Source: Halanaerobiaceae bacterium
GTDB lineage: Bacteria > Bacillota > Halanaerobiia > Halanaerobiales > Halarsenatibacteraceae
Length of the DNA stretch: 50,023 nt
Assembly (NCBI GenBank): GCA_003553225.1
Contig: PWDW01000203.1
Coordinates: forward strand, 1 to 50,023
Direction: 5' to 3'
Each line of letters starts with the position of its first letter. The first letter of the stretch is position 1. The notes beneath the pieces are model-generated. The model saw only the letters and a program-made list of their open reading frames with translations, did no database searches and was not told where the DNA came from. Positions 25,314-35,717 of this stretch are shown in pieces. Position numbers and translations under genes: made by a program.

Positions 25314-27746
25314 TTACCAGGTTATTGGTTTTATATTCCATATCTCATCAGCATATTTTTTGATGGTTCCATCACTGGAGAAATTACCGGAATGAGCAAT
25401 ATTTATTATACATTTTTCTGTCCATTCATTTCGATCCTTGTAACCTTGATTTATTTTCTGATGAGCATTAACATAACTGTCAAAATCTTTCAGAACAAAA
25501 TATTCATCATTCTGATTAAGCAGAGTTTGAAAAATATGACTGAATTCATCAGGTGAATTGGTGAATAAACCTGGCTCAACCAGCTGATCCAGTACTCTTT
25601 TTAAGCGAGGGTCATTATTATATAAACTCCGGGCCGAGTAACCCCCATGATTATAATAATTCTGTACTTCAACTGCAGACATTCCAAATATAAATATATT
25701 ATTATCTCCTACCAGTTCATGGATTTCTATATTGGCCCCATCCATGGTTCCCAGAGTAAGGGCTCCGTTCATCATAAATTTCATATTACCGGTTCCCGAA
25801 GCCTCTTTACTGGCAGTAGAAATTTGTTCACTCACATCTGCTGCAGGTATTATCCTTTCTGCCAGAGAAACTGAATAATCCTCAAGAAAGACTACTTTAA
25901 TTAAATCATTTATATCACTATCATTATTTACAGTCCTGGCTACAGAATTAATTAATTTAATAACTCTCTTAGCAAAATAATACCCGGCTGCTGCTTTAGC
26001 ACTAAATATAAAGGTCCTGGGTACAAGATCAATATCTTCACCATTCTTAACTTTGTTATACAAATGCATAATATGAAGGATATTCATCAGCTGACGCTTA
26101 TATCCATGCAGCCTCTTGGCATGAACATCAAATATGGATTCGGTACTAACTTTAATCCCGGTTTGATCAAAAATATATTCGGCAAGCTGTTTTTTATTTT
26201 CCTGTTTAATTTTATAAACCTCATCCTGAAAATCTTTATCAGCTTTAAATTTAATAATATTTTCCATTTGTTCGGGATTTTCTTTCCACTCATGCCCTAT
26301 TGTTTCAGTAATTAATTCCGATAATGAAGGGTTACATTTCATCAACCAGCGGCGATGGGTAATACCATTTGTTTTATTATTGAATTTTTCCGGGAATACT
26401 TCATAAAAATCATTCATCTGTTCCTCTTTTATGATCTTTGTATGAACCCGGGCCACCCCATTCACACTGTGTCCTCCAACAATAGCCAGATTAGCCATTC
26501 TAACTCTATCATCTGCAATAATAGCCATACTGGATATTTTTTCTCGATCTCCCGGATATATATCCCACAGCTGCTGACAGAAGCGTTCATTTATCTCATC
26601 TATTATCATATAGATCCGGGGCAGTAGTTTTTTCATCATATCCACCGGCCAGGTTTCGAGTGCTTCCGGCATAAGTGTGTGATTGGTATAGGAAATCGTA
26701 TTTTGAGTAATTAACCATGCTTCATCCCAGCCCATACCCTTTTCATCCATTAAAATCCTCATCAATTCAGGTATCAAAAGTGACGGGTGAGTGTCATTAA
26801 TATGAAGAGCAACTTTTATCGGAAAATCATTATACGGAAGATTATATTTATCAAATGTACGAAAAATACTTTGAAGTCCTGAAGAGCACAGAAAATACTG
26901 CTGTTTTAATCTCAACAGGCGACCTTGATAATTGTAATCTTCCGGATACAAAAACTCAGAAATAGATTCTACAGACCTTTTATATTCCAGAAAGTTACTT
27001 CGGTCCTGTTCACTCTGTATATATTTTTCAGACATATCCTCAGAAATTTCAGCACTCCAGAGACGAAGTGTATTTACATTTTTACTGTTATAGCCAATAA
27101 TGGGTACATCATAGGGAACAGCTTTAACCACATCATAGTCTCGATGTTTAAATTCAAGATCTCCATCTTCAGTTTTAACAGCTTCCACATACCCACCAAA
27201 ACGAACATCAACGGCTTTTTCTGGTCTTCGAATTTCCCATATATAGCCATCACTCAGCCAGTAATCCGGCAGTTCTACCTGGTGGCCATCAATAATTTTC
27301 TGTTTAAAAAGTCCATATTTATAGCGTATACCACATCCATGTCCGGGTAATTCAAGAGAAGCTAAAGAATCCAAAAAACAGGCGGCCAGCCGCCCCAGTC
27401 CACCGTTCCCCAGGCCGGCTTCTGGTTCTTCTTTTTCCAGCTCTCCCAGATCAAAACCTAGTTCCTGCAGAGCCTCATCACAGGCTTTCAATAAACCCAT
27501 ATTCAATAAATTATTATTTAATAATCTACCAATCAAAAATTCAATCGAAAAATAATAGGCCTGTTTTACTTTATTCTGACGGTACTGTTTGTTTGTTTCC
27601 GCCCATTTTTTATTTGCATATTCCTTAACCATTGTTCCCAGGACTCTATAAGCATCAGCATTGGTAGCTTCTTCAAAAGATTTACCGGTAAGAGCATTCA
27701 TCTTTTCCTCAAACTTATATTTAAATTCATTTTTTGTCTCAAACAT
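25314..27746 (-). CDS. glgP: Glycogen/maltodextrin phosphorylase
   Basis: This 810-residue GT35 phosphorylase releases glucose 1-phosphate from glycogen ends. The pyridoxal-phosphate site EASGTGNMKFMMNGALTLG (about 660-678, with the Schiff-base Lys) and the N-terminal NGGLGRLAACFLDSLA (about 113-128) are intact. Other family blocks (HINDTHPSL, GITHRRWL) are present. Length matches bacterial GlgP/MalP. It is preceded by AAGGAGG and lies between glgA (170 bases) and the response regulator gene (41 bases), on the strand of the whole cluster. Confidence 0.97.
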   Translation of the reverse strand: MFETKNEFKYKFEEKMNALTGKSFEEATNADAYRVLGTMVKEYANKKWAETNKQYRQNKVKQAYYFSIEFLIGRLLNNNLLNMGLLKACDEALQELGFDLGELEKEEPEAGLGNGGLGRLAACFLDSLASLELPGHGCGIRYKYGLFKQKIIDGHQVELPDYWLSDGYIWEIRRPEKAVDVRFGGYVEAVKTEDGDLEFKHRDYDVVKAVPYDVPIIGYNSKNVNTLRLWSAEISEDMSEKYIQSEQDRSNFLEYKRSVESISEFLYPEDYNYQGRLLRLKQQYFLCSSGLQSIFRTFDKYNLPYNDFPIKVALHINDTHPSLLIPELMRILMDEKGMGWDEAWLITQNTISYTNHTLMPEALETWPVDMMKKLLPRIYMIIDEINERFCQQLWDIYPGDREKISSMAIIADDRVRMANLAIVGGHSVNGVARVHTKIIKEEQMNDFYEVFPEKFNNKTNGITHRRWLMKCNPSLSELITETIGHEWKENPEQMENIIKFKADKDFQDEVYKIKQENKKQLAEYIFDQTGIKVSTESIFDVHAKRLHGYKRQLMNILHIMHLYNKVKNGEDIDLVPRTFIFSAKAAAGYYFAKRVIKLINSVARTVNNDSDINDLIKVVFLEDYSVSLAERIIPAADVSEQISTASKEASGTGNMKFMMNGALTLGTMDGANIEIHELVGDNNIFIFGMSAVEVQNYYNHGGYSARSLYNNDPRLKRVLDQLVEPGLFTNSPDEFSHIFQTLLNQNDEYFVLKDFDSYVNAHQKINQGYKDRNEWTEKCIINIAHSGNFSSDGTIKKYADEIWNIKPITW

Positions 27747-27916
27747 ACTGGATCCTCCTTAAAACTTCAGTGAAACTTTATTAATTTAATTTGATTTATA
27801 AGATAAAAGTTATAATGAATAATATTTTAAAGAATAAATATTAATTTGACCAGGTTCCTAAAAGTTATTATGAAATTGTATTAAATAAATTTCCTTATTT
27901 TATACTTACAAGTAAT

Positions 27917-29362
27917 TTATTTTTTATCTTCCAGGATAACGCTGTATAGATCTTTATATTCTTCAGCTGAATGCTCCCAGCTAAAGTCAGTACTTCTGAT
28001 ATTTTTTATGATCTGTTCCCATGCTTCTGGACTGTGAAAACACTCCAGACCCTTTTTTATTTTATCAAACATCTCATGAGCATTAAAATTGGTAAAACTA
28101 AAACCATTACCCTGTTCTGGATTTTCATAAAAATCCGTAATTGTATCTTTTAACCCACCTGTGGCCCGCACAACAGGAACTGTTAGATATCTAAGAGCTA
28201 TGAGCTGTCCAATACCACAGGGTTCAAGCAAAGAAGGCATTAAAAACAGATCCCCGGCAGCATACATCTTTCGGGCCAAATCTTCATTAAAAGTAATGTG
28301 TGCAGAAACCTTATCCGGATTTTTCCAGCTGGCCTCCTTAAAGGCCTGCACATATTTCTCATCACCGGTGCCCAGAACTGCCATCTGTATATCTAACTCT
28401 GTAAGCTCCTCAAGCATGCGTAAAACCAGATCAAAACCTTTGTGCTCCACTAACCGGGAAATGATCACAATTAAAGGAACATCCTTGCTTACGGGAAGTC
28501 CAAACATTTTTTGCAGCTGTATTTTATTTTCTTTTTTATCATCCAGACCGGACAGGCTTCTTTCATATTTCTGGAATATATGATCATCCTGAGCCGGATC
28601 ATAAAAATCATTATCAATCCCATTAACAATACCATAAAGATCATCCGATTTTTTCCTGAGTAAACCGGCAAGTCCCTGCCCTACATAATCAGACTGAATC
28701 TCCTGGGCATACGTTTTACTTACCGTAGTTATAACATCAGAATAAATAAGAGCCCCTTTTAAAAAGTTTATATCCCCGTAATACTCTAATTCTTCAGGAT
28801 GGTAATATTTCCCTCCCAGATCAAGAAGATTGTAAAGAACATCTTCCGGGAAAACACCCTGATATTCCAGATTATGAATTGTAAACACTGTCTTTATATT
28901 ATCATAAAAAGGGTCATCTGCATAGTGGGAATTTAAAAATAAACTAATCAAAGAAGCCTGCCAGTCATGACAGTGAAGTATATCAGGTTTATAATCCAGA
29001 TGAAATAACATTTCCAGAACCGCTCTGTTAAAAAATACAAACCTCTCTGCTTCATCAAAAAAACCATATATACCATTTCTTCCAAAATAATACTCATTAT
29101 CAATAAAATAATAATCAATACCTTCATATTCCAGCCTTTCCACTCCACAGAACTGCTCTCTCCACCCCACAGGCACTTTATATCGGATTAATTTTTCAGT
29201 ATTTTCAGTAAAAGAACAGGGTATATCTTCATATTTTGGGATCACAACACTAACCGACAAGTCCTTTTGTTTTAAGGCTGCCGGCAGAGTCCCCACAACA
29301 TCGGCCAGACCTCCAGTTTTGATAAAAGGACTGCATTCAGAAGCAACAAAAAGTATATCCAT
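27917..29362 (-). CDS. glgA: Glycogen synthase (ADP-glucose type)
   Basis: This 481-residue GT5 enzyme extends alpha-1,4-glucan from ADP-glucose. The ADP-glucose-binding KTGGLADVVG loop is near the N-terminus (16-25), and the catalytic C-terminal block MPSLLEPCGIGQLIALRYLTVP (positions about 377-398, with the Glu of the EX7E-type motif) is present; HCHDWQASL (about 130) is also typical. It is preceded by AAGGAGG. It lies 134 bases after glgD. Confidence 0.97.
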   Translation of the reverse strand: MDILFVASECSPFIKTGGLADVVGTLPAALKQKDLSVSVVIPKYEDIPCSFTENTEKLIRYKVPVGWREQFCGVERLEYEGIDYYFIDNEYYFGRNGIYGFFDEAERFVFFNRAVLEMLFHLDYKPDILHCHDWQASLISLFLNSHYADDPFYDNIKTVFTIHNLEYQGVFPEDVLYNLLDLGGKYYHPEELEYYGDINFLKGALIYSDVITTVSKTYAQEIQSDYVGQGLAGLLRKKSDDLYGIVNGIDNDFYDPAQDDHIFQKYERSLSGLDDKKENKIQLQKMFGLPVSKDVPLIVIISRLVEHKGFDLVLRMLEELTELDIQMAVLGTGDEKYVQAFKEASWKNPDKVSAHITFNEDLARKMYAAGDLFLMPSLLEPCGIGQLIALRYLTVPVVRATGGLKDTITDFYENPEQGNGFSFTNFNAHEMFDKIKKGLECFHSPEAWEQIIKNIRSTDFSWEHSAEEYKDLYSVILEDKK

Positions 29363-29496
29363 AAACTGTATCCTCCTTCAAATAAATATATAATAAATAC
29401 AAACAAACAATTGTAATCAAATAGACAATCCTCATATAAACAAAAATTATTTTAAAAATAAATTATACCGTTAATATTACATAATTAATTATATAA

Positions 29497-30600
29497 TTAA
29501 ATTGAAGCTCTCTTTGCAGCTACAAAAGGCTGCTCTTTTCCACCTACCAGAGTGGTTTCCCGGGAAACTTCAACTTCTTTATCAAGTATAACATTGTTTA
29601 AAACCGCATTTTTACCGATTTTATCTCTCTGCATAATTATAGAATTACTAATCTCTACTCCTTCTTCAATTTCGACCTGACGAAAAACAATACTGTTTTC
29701 TACTTTACCCTTGATACTGCAGCCATTGGCTACCAGACTATTTATCACTTTGGATTCTCGATGATACTTGGTGGGAACCTCATCTTTAACTTTGGTCAAT
29801 ATAAGTGTATCTTCATGAAAAAGAGAGTTATAATTCTCTTTTTTTAAAATCCGCATACTGTTTTTATAATAACTCCTAATAGAATTTATTACCCCGTGAA
29901 AACCTTTATATTCATAACCCTGAACATTAAAATCATTAATTCTGGCCATTATGGCATCACCGAAAAAATAGTCTTTACGGTGGGCAATACAGTAATTTAC
30001 CAAATCCATCAAAAGACCCTTATCAATAATAAACATATCCATATAAATGTTTTTGTTATCTCCACCACTGTATATATCAGTAACCCGATCATTTTCAATT
30101 TCCAGCCGGTGGCAGGGCTGGTGTTCTTCCTGTATTTCATCAACATTTTTATATATTAGTGTTATATCAGCATTATTTCTAACATGTTTATCCAGAGCTT
30201 TTTCAAAATTAATATTACATATATGCTGACTGCCTGCATGCAGAACATATTCAGCTCTACCCCGGTGGAAAAAATCGATATTATTATGAAAATGACGCAG
30301 GTCCCCCACCGAAACATCACTGGGATCATGCCAGTCAGGAGGCAGTATAAAAAGGCCTCCAACTTTTCGGTCTAAATTCCATTCTTTTCCTTCGCCGAGG
30401 TGGTCAAACAGAGAACGATATTTATTCCGGACAAAAAGAGCTATCTCAAAAATACCGGCATTGACCATATTAGAGAGGATAAAATCAACCAGACGATATC
30501 TGCCCAGGAAGGGAACCGCCGCTCCACAGCGAAAATAAGTTAATTCATCTAAAAAATTTTGCTCACGGTCCACATTTATAATCCCCATCATGTTTTCCAT
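29497..30600 (-). CDS. glgD: GlgD, non-catalytic partner of ADP-glucose pyrophosphorylase
   Basis: This 367-residue GlgC paralogue found in Firmicutes keeps the nucleotidyltransferase fold and the left-handed beta-helix end. It lacks the GGxGTRL phosphate-binding loop: the N-terminus reads MMGIINVDREQNFLDELTYF, followed directly by the FRCGAAVPFLGRYRLVDFIL block. In other Firmicutes GlgD raises the activity of GlgC in a mixed tetramer. A recognisable promoter (30625-30653) lies directly upstream, so it may be expressed separately from glgC. GAGAGAGGTGAT precedes the ATG. Confidence 0.95.
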   Translation of the reverse strand: MENMMGIINVDREQNFLDELTYFRCGAAVPFLGRYRLVDFILSNMVNAGIFEIALFVRNKYRSLFDHLGEGKEWNLDRKVGGLFILPPDWHDPSDVSVGDLRHFHNNIDFFHRGRAEYVLHAGSQHICNINFEKALDKHVRNNADITLIYKNVDEIQEEHQPCHRLEIENDRVTDIYSGGDNKNIYMDMFIIDKGLLMDLVNYCIAHRKDYFFGDAIMARINDFNVQGYEYKGFHGVINSIRSYYKNSMRILKKENYNSLFHEDTLILTKVKDEVPTKYHRESKVINSLVANGCSIKGKVENSIVFRQVEIEEGVEISNSIIMQRDKIGKNAVLNNVILDKEVEVSRETTLVGGKEQPFVAAKRASI

Positions 30601-30624
30601 TGTATATCACCTCTCTCAATTATT

Positions 30625-30653
30625 ATAATATTTTAGAAAAAACTATATATCAA
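30625..30653 (-). promoter_or_regulatory. Internal promoter before glgD
   Basis: TTGATA (30648-30653), 17 bases, TATTAT (30625-30630) on the minus strand in the 163-base glgC-glgD gap. No strong terminator separates the two genes, so this may add to read-through from glgC. Confidence 0.6.
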
Positions 30654-30763
30654 ACTAAAATCAAATACTGCCCAAACTATTTGAGAGGACTCACAAAAAA
30701 CAGTCGGCTTTAACATAACCAAAAATTACAATATATAACAATAATCATATTTGACAGCAAAGG

Positions 30764-31906
30764 TTACAGAACATTTACAGATATTTCTTCTTCATTTCCA
30801 ATAAGAACAATTTTTTCTCCATTCTGACAGGATATTTCAATTCCATCCTGAATCACGGTTTTTTCTCCGATTACAGCTTTCTTTATTTTGACATTTTTTC
30901 CTATTTTGACTCCCGGTAATATAACAGAATCAACAATTTCACTGCCTTCTCCTACTGAAACACCATAGTACAGGAGACTGTTTTCAATTTTCCCCTCCAC
31001 AACACAGCCCTCATTAACCAGTGAATTTATTACTTCTGCCTCAGGACTGATAAAATGAGGCGGTAAATTCGGATTGCGAGAATAAACATGCCAGCCGGGA
31101 TCATCAAGGTTCAGCTCAGAATCATCCTCAAGTAAATCCATATTTGCTTCCCAGAAACTTTCAACTGTTCCTACATCCTTCCAGTAGCCCTCGAAAGGGT
31201 AGGCAAAAAGACGTTTTTTATCCTTCATCATCATTGGTAATACATCATTTCCAAAATCATTACTTGATTCTTCATTTTGTTCATCTTTAATCAAATATTT
31301 TTTCAAAGGCTCCCACCTGAACATGTAAATTCCCATTGAAGCCAGATTGCTGCTGGGATCTTCTGGTTTTTCTTCAAACTCCTTTATTTTGTAATTTTCA
31401 TCAGTATTTAAGATTCCAAAACGACTGGCCTCTTCCCAGGGAACTTCAATAACAGAAATTGTGGCATCAGCCGCTTTTTCTTTATGAAATTTGAGCATCT
31501 TGCTGTAATCCATTTTGTAAATATGGTCTCCAGATAAAATCAAAACATGTTCTGGATCAAATTCATCAATAAATCTTATATTATGATAAATAGCATTGGC
31601 TGTTCCCCGGTACCAGTTGCGCCCTTCCTCATCAACATAAGGAGGAAGAACAAAAATTCCACCATCTCTGCGATCCAGATCCCAGGGGCTGCCGTGTCCC
31701 ACATAAGTATTCAGTATAAAAGGCTCATACTGGGTTAAAACACCCACTATATCTATCCCGGAATTGGAACAATTGCTTAAGGGAAAATCTATCAATCTAT
31801 ACTTACCTCCGTAATGAACTGCCGGTTTGGCCAGCTCATCTGTTAGATCCTTCAACCTTGTACCATGTCCTCCGGCAAGAACCATAGCAACAATTTCATT
31901 ACTCAT
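30764..31906 (-). CDS. glgC: Glucose-1-phosphate adenylyltransferase (ADP-glucose pyrophosphorylase)
   Basis: This 380-residue enzyme makes ADP-glucose, the committed step of glycogen synthesis. The pyrophosphate loop [19 protein letters not shown] (12-30) is intact, as are [38 protein letters not shown] (about 122-131) and EEKPEDP (substrate site). The C-terminal third forms a beta-helix. It starts 27 bases after glgB with AAGGAGG. It should act with GlgD. Confidence 0.97.
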   Translation of the reverse strand: MSNEIVAMVLAGGHGTRLKDLTDELAKPAVHYGGKYRLIDFPLSNCSNSGIDIVGVLTQYEPFILNTYVGHGSPWDLDRRDGGIFVLPPYVDEEGRNWYRGTANAIYHNIRFIDEFDPEHVLILSGDHIYKMDYSKMLKFHKEKAADATISVIEVPWEEASRFGILNTDENYKIKEFEEKPEDPSSNLASMGIYMFRWEPLKKYLIKDEQNEESSNDFGNDVLPMMMKDKKRLFAYPFEGYWKDVGTVESFWEANMDLLEDDSELNLDDPGWHVYSRNPNLPPHFISPEAEVINSLVNEGCVVEGKIENSLLYYGVSVGEGSEIVDSVILPGVKIGKNVKIKKAVIGEKTVIQDGIEISCQNGEKIVLIGNEEEISVNVL

Positions 31907-31933
31907 AACTGTACCTCCTTATGATTTTATTAT

Positions 31934-33832
31934 TTATTCTCTATCAAATATCGGCTCCATGATAATCACTGCCAGGGGAGGGAGCCTGACTTCAATACTA
32001 AAAGGACGTCCATGAAAAGATTTTCGCTCTGCACTGATAACATCATTGGTTTTTCCTGATCCCCCATATTCTTCCCGATCACTGTTTAAAATCTCATCAT
32101 AGTCTGTCAAAACAGGCACACCGATCCTGAAATTACCATGATACTCGGGGGTAAAATTACATACTACAAGTAAAAATTCTTCTCCTTCACTCTTTTTACG
32201 TAAAAAGCTGACCACACTCTGCTCACTATTATCAGCATCAATCCAGGCAAAACAACCCTGATTGTGATCATGTTTCCATAAAAGCTCATTTTCTCTGTAA
32301 AAATTATTTAGCTCTTTTATATAATGGTGAGCCTGAGAGTGTTTTTCATATTCTAAAAGCTGCCAGTCCAGCTGTTCTGTATCTTTCCACTCATCATACT
32401 GGGCAAATTCACTGCCCATAAATAAAAGCTTTTTCCCGGGGTGAGTTATCATATAGCCCATAAAAACTCTAAAATTGGCAAACTTCTGCCAGTAATCACC
32501 CGGCATTTTATTTAAAAGTGATTTTTTTCCATAAACAACTTCATCATGAGAAACAGGAAGCAAAAAATTTTCTGAAAAAGCATAAAACATAGAAAATGTA
32601 ATCAGATTATGATGCCATTTGCGATATACAGGTTCCATCTCCATGTATTCAAGCATATCATTCATCCAGCCCATATTCCATTTATAATTAAAACCCAGCC
32701 CCCCATCTTCAGGAGGAGCTGTTACCAGAGGCCATTCGGATGATTCTTCTGCTATCATCAGTGCTCCGGAAAAGAAATTGAAAATTGTTTTATTGAGCTT
32801 TTTTAAAAAAGAAATTGCCTCAAGATTTTCAGTACCTCCATACTCATTGGTTACAAGATTCTGATCTTCACGACCAAAATTCAAATACAGCATACTGGCT
32901 ACAGCATCAACTCTTATTCCATCAATATGATATTCTTCAAACCAGAATACAGCATTAGATATCAAGAAGCTCTGAACCTCATTACTTTTAAAATCAAAGG
33001 TCAAAGTGCCCCATTCTTCTTTCTCAGCCTTGCGCGAATCACTGTATTCATAGAGTGGTGTTCCGTCAAATTCTCTCAATCCATGGTCATCTTTACAGAA
33101 ATGACCGGGAACCCAGTCCAGGATAATTCCAATACCCTCCTGGTGAAGATAATCAACAAAATATTTAAAATCATCCGGGTCTCCATATCGACTGGTCACT
33201 GAATAATAACCTGTAATCTGATAGCCCCAGGAGCGATCAAAGGGATGCTCATTGATAGGCATTAATTCAACATGAGTATAACCCATCTGTTTTACATACT
33301 CGGCCAGCTGATGAGCAATTTCACGATAATTATAAAATGATCCATCTTCTTTTTTCTTCCATGAACCAAGATGTACCTCATATATATTTATCGGCTCTTT
33401 TAGTATATCACTTTCCCGGCGGGTTTCTAGCCACTGTTCATCATCCCAGGAATATTTATTTAGATCATAAATTTTGGATGCCGTATGAGGGCGGACTTCT
33501 GAATAAAAACCATAGGGGTCAGCTTTATATTGCTTCTGACCATAATAGCCAATTATTCTGTATTTATAATTGTCTCCCTCTTTTACATCAGGAACAAATA
33601 CCGACCAGATACCGTGAGAAGAAATTCTTTCCATACAGTCCTCTTTGTTTTTCCAGTCATTGAAATCTCCCACCACAGATACTTCCCGGGCATTGGGGGC
33701 CCAAACGGAGAACACAGCCCCTTCTTCGGTAAGATGTGCTCCCAGCATCTGATAACTATAAAAGTTATTTCCCTGGTGAAATAAATAAATATCATCCTGA
33801 GAAAAAAAAGAATCCCTGAGATCCAGAGACAT
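31934..33832 (-). CDS. glgB: 1,4-alpha-glucan branching enzyme
   Basis: This 632-residue GH13_9 enzyme introduces alpha-1,6 branches. A CBM48-type N-terminal domain (about 25-125, FSVWAPNAREVSVVGDFNDW) precedes the barrel. All catalytic residues are present: DGIRVDAVASML (nucleophile Asp), IAEESSEWP (acid/base Glu) and SHDEVVYGK (Asp), in contrast with the GH13 half of the fusion at the other end of the cluster. It is the first gene of the cluster, with AGAGGTGG before the ATG and a promoter at 34008-34037. Confidence 0.97.
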   Translation of the reverse strand: MSLDLRDSFFSQDDIYLFHQGNNFYSYQMLGAHLTEEGAVFSVWAPNAREVSVVGDFNDWKNKEDCMERISSHGIWSVFVPDVKEGDNYKYRIIGYYGQKQYKADPYGFYSEVRPHTASKIYDLNKYSWDDEQWLETRRESDILKEPINIYEVHLGSWKKKEDGSFYNYREIAHQLAEYVKQMGYTHVELMPINEHPFDRSWGYQITGYYSVTSRYGDPDDFKYFVDYLHQEGIGIILDWVPGHFCKDDHGLREFDGTPLYEYSDSRKAEKEEWGTLTFDFKSNEVQSFLISNAVFWFEEYHIDGIRVDAVASMLYLNFGREDQNLVTNEYGGTENLEAISFLKKLNKTIFNFFSGALMIAEESSEWPLVTAPPEDGGLGFNYKWNMGWMNDMLEYMEMEPVYRKWHHNLITFSMFYAFSENFLLPVSHDEVVYGKKSLLNKMPGDYWQKFANFRVFMGYMITHPGKKLLFMGSEFAQYDEWKDTEQLDWQLLEYEKHSQAHHYIKELNNFYRENELLWKHDHNQGCFAWIDADNSEQSVVSFLRKKSEGEEFLLVVCNFTPEYHGNFRIGVPVLTDYDEILNSDREEYGGSGKTNDVISAERKSFHGRPFSIEVRLPPLAVIIMEPIFDRE

Positions 33833-34007
33833 TAAGCCACCTCTTTTCTATTTTTTGACCTTTACTTTTAATATTTATTATAGGTTTTTATTTAGTTCAT
33901 AGATCACAAAATTTCTATTCTCCGCTTATTTATATATTTCTATAAAAGCTTTCAATTCCCTTTATCATAACAAAATTTTCAATAATAGCAGATAATTATT
34001 TTGAATT

Positions 34008-34037
34008 ATTTTAACATAAAAAAATATAAAATGTCAA
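34008..34037 (-). promoter_or_regulatory. Promoter of the glycogen cluster
   Basis: TTGACA (34032-34037), 18 bases, TAAAAT (34008-34013) on the minus strand, just beyond the stop of the AI-2E transporter gene. The leader before glgB would be about 170 bases; no riboswitch is recognised in it. Confidence 0.6.
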
Positions 34038-34058
34038 TTGCAGCAGCTGAAGTAATAT

Positions 34059-35102
34059 TTACTGGATTAAACCATTATTTAACATCACTTTCAGAATAAT
34101 TATTGAAAGGGGAGCCAAAATTAAGCCCTCCACTCCCAGAAAAGTTAAGCCCACATATAATCCCAGCAGAAGCACTAGGGGATGGAGCCCAACTTTATTA
34201 CCCAAAATTTTACTTTCCAGAATCGGCCGGGCTCCGGAAATAATTAAATATAATATAAGAAATATCAGAGCAATCTTAATATCAAAAATAAAATAATAAA
34301 TTATCAGGGGCAGAAGAATACCCCCCGGTCCCACCACAGGAATTAAATCTAGAATACCACAGGAAAGGGCCAGTAAAATAGCATAATGAAAATTCAATAA
34401 ATAAAAAGTGGTACCTGTAAGAATTGTAGTATTGGTCATTATTAAAAATTGTACCCGCAGATAGCTAAAAACATCATGCAGGATACTGGACTGCAGATTT
34501 TGAGAAATATTTGTTTTGCTGCTCAAATAAGCTGCAATTCTTTCTTTATCCTTGCTGATAAAAAAGCTGGCAATAATCATAAAAATTATAAATAAAAACA
34601 GGCCGGGAATATTTACTGTAAAACTAACCGTCCCCTCAATAATATTGGATATGGTATTTGATATTATTGCCTCTCCTCGCTGTATAAGATTCTGATCTAT
34701 TATATTCAGTACTTCTACCGGCATTGGTTCAAAAAATTCCTGATAAAATTCCAGACTTCTATTGATATAATGTATAATTTGTTCCCTGTACTGGGGGAGA
34801 AAGCTTGATAAATAAATTAACTCATAAATAATGCTGGAGAAAATAAATATGATCAGAATTGAAAGAATAACCAGCACTAAAGACAGGGTGAACAGTACAG
34901 AAATAAAACGGGGAATATATTGGGCCAGAAAATTTACCGGCCGGTCAACCAGTACGGCTATAAGAAAAGCCAGAAAAAAGGGGGTTAAAACAAAAATAAA
35001 CAGCCGCAAAAAAAACACAATTGCCAGCAGTATGGCTGTCAGAAATAATAACCTCTTCCAGTTTATATTTAAAGGGATTTTTTGATCCAAATCAAATTCC
35101 AC
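34059..35102 (-). CDS. AI-2E family transporter
   Basis: This 347-residue membrane protein of the AI-2E exporter/UPF0118 family has about seven helices, with a long pair at the N-terminus, and ends with the family blocks GILDLIPVVGPGG (about 250-262) and HPLVLLLGLYVGLTFLG-EGLILAPL. Members export autoinducer-2, Na+/Li+ or unknown solutes, so function stays open; sodium export would suit a salt-loving cell but is a guess. A longer frame begins at a TTG 12 codons upstream without a ribosome-binding site; the GTG at 35102 has GGGAG seven bases before it. It lies 77 bases after the TOPRIM-like gene. Confidence 0.85.
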   Translation of the reverse strand: MEFDLDQKIPLNINWKRLLFLTAILLAIVFFLRLFIFVLTPFFLAFLIAVLVDRPVNFLAQYIPRFISVLFTLSLVLVILSILIIFIFSSIIYELIYLSSFLPQYREQIIHYINRSLEFYQEFFEPMPVEVLNIIDQNLIQRGEAIISNTISNIIEGTVSFTVNIPGLFLFIIFMIIASFFISKDKERIAAYLSSKTNISQNLQSSILHDVFSYLRVQFLIMTNTTILTGTTFYLLNFHYAILLALSCGILDLIPVVGPGGILLPLIIYYFIFDIKIALIFLILYLIISGARPILESKILGNKVGLHPLVLLLGLYVGLTFLGVEGLILAPLSIIILKVMLNNGLIQ

Positions 35103-35179
35103 TGTTGATCTCCCACTTTCAGATATAATATTAAGCAAAAATTACAGAAAGTAATTTCAAAAAAATTATAAAACTAATA

Positions 35180-35713
35180 TCACCTTTTATCTTCTATAAA
35201 ATATTCATAAAACAGGGCAAATGAACTGTTTTTATGAAGAGCAGCCTGTACAGAAAAACATTTTAAAAGCTTTTGCATCAGGTTAATTCGGGAATCATAC
35301 TGACTTTTATGCACCATACTGTTAAAATCCTCTTTAAATATATTTTCGGTGTTTTCAATATATGGTATCTCCATTAAGGAGGCATCTTCCTGATTAATAC
35401 CCGCCAGATACCAGGATTCAATTTCTTTTACCACAATTACAATCCTTTCTTTATTTATATAATCAACTTTATTTAAAATAATAGTTTTTTTAGCGGCAAT
35501 ATTTTTTTCATGGTCAAGGTCCTCAACATAAATATAATCAGCCTCTAAATCTTCCATACTTAAAAACATTTTCTCCACCGTCTCTCTTGATTTCTGAGCA
35601 TGCTGCCATATTTTAATATTTTTATAATCTTCCTCAAGTAAGGGACATATCACCTTATTGAAAAATCTCTCATCATCATTGCCCTCCACCATAATAAACA
35701 GCAGGGAGTTCAT
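35180..35713 (-). CDS. TOPRIM/DUF4276-like protein, partner of the AAA_21 ATPase
   Basis: The 177-residue product has a TOPRIM-like pattern: MVEGNDDERFF (8-18, with the acidic Glu10), an acidic cluster YVEDLDH (62-68) at the position of the second metal site, and RIVIVVKEIESWYLAG (90-105), which resembles the 'EELEAWFLG' block of DUF4276. It is shorter than classical OLD nucleases and is encoded separately from its ATPase. Its start at 35713 has GGAGG nine bases upstream and lies just after the ATPase stop (35718), so the two are coupled. Pairs of this type (for example AbiL-like or PARIS-like ATPase plus TOPRIM) act in phage defence, but I cannot assign this one to a named system. Confidence 0.7.
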   Translation of the reverse strand: MNSLLFIMVEGNDDERFFNKVICPLLEEDYKNIKIWQHAQKSRETVEKMFLSMEDLEADYIYVEDLDHEKNIAAKKTIILNKVDYINKERIVIVVKEIESWYLAGINQEDASLMEIPYIENTENIFKEDFNSMVHKSQYDSRINLMQKLLKCFSVQAALHKNSSFALFYEYFIEDKR

Positions 35714-35717
35714 CTCC

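Noticed and set aside
30605..30690. Pairing of CCTCTCAA (minus strand, near 30681-30688) with the glgD ribosome-binding region as an anti-Shine-Dalgarno hairpin
   Set aside because: The upstream arm lies before the proposed glgD promoter, the match is seven bases and the loop is long; too weak.
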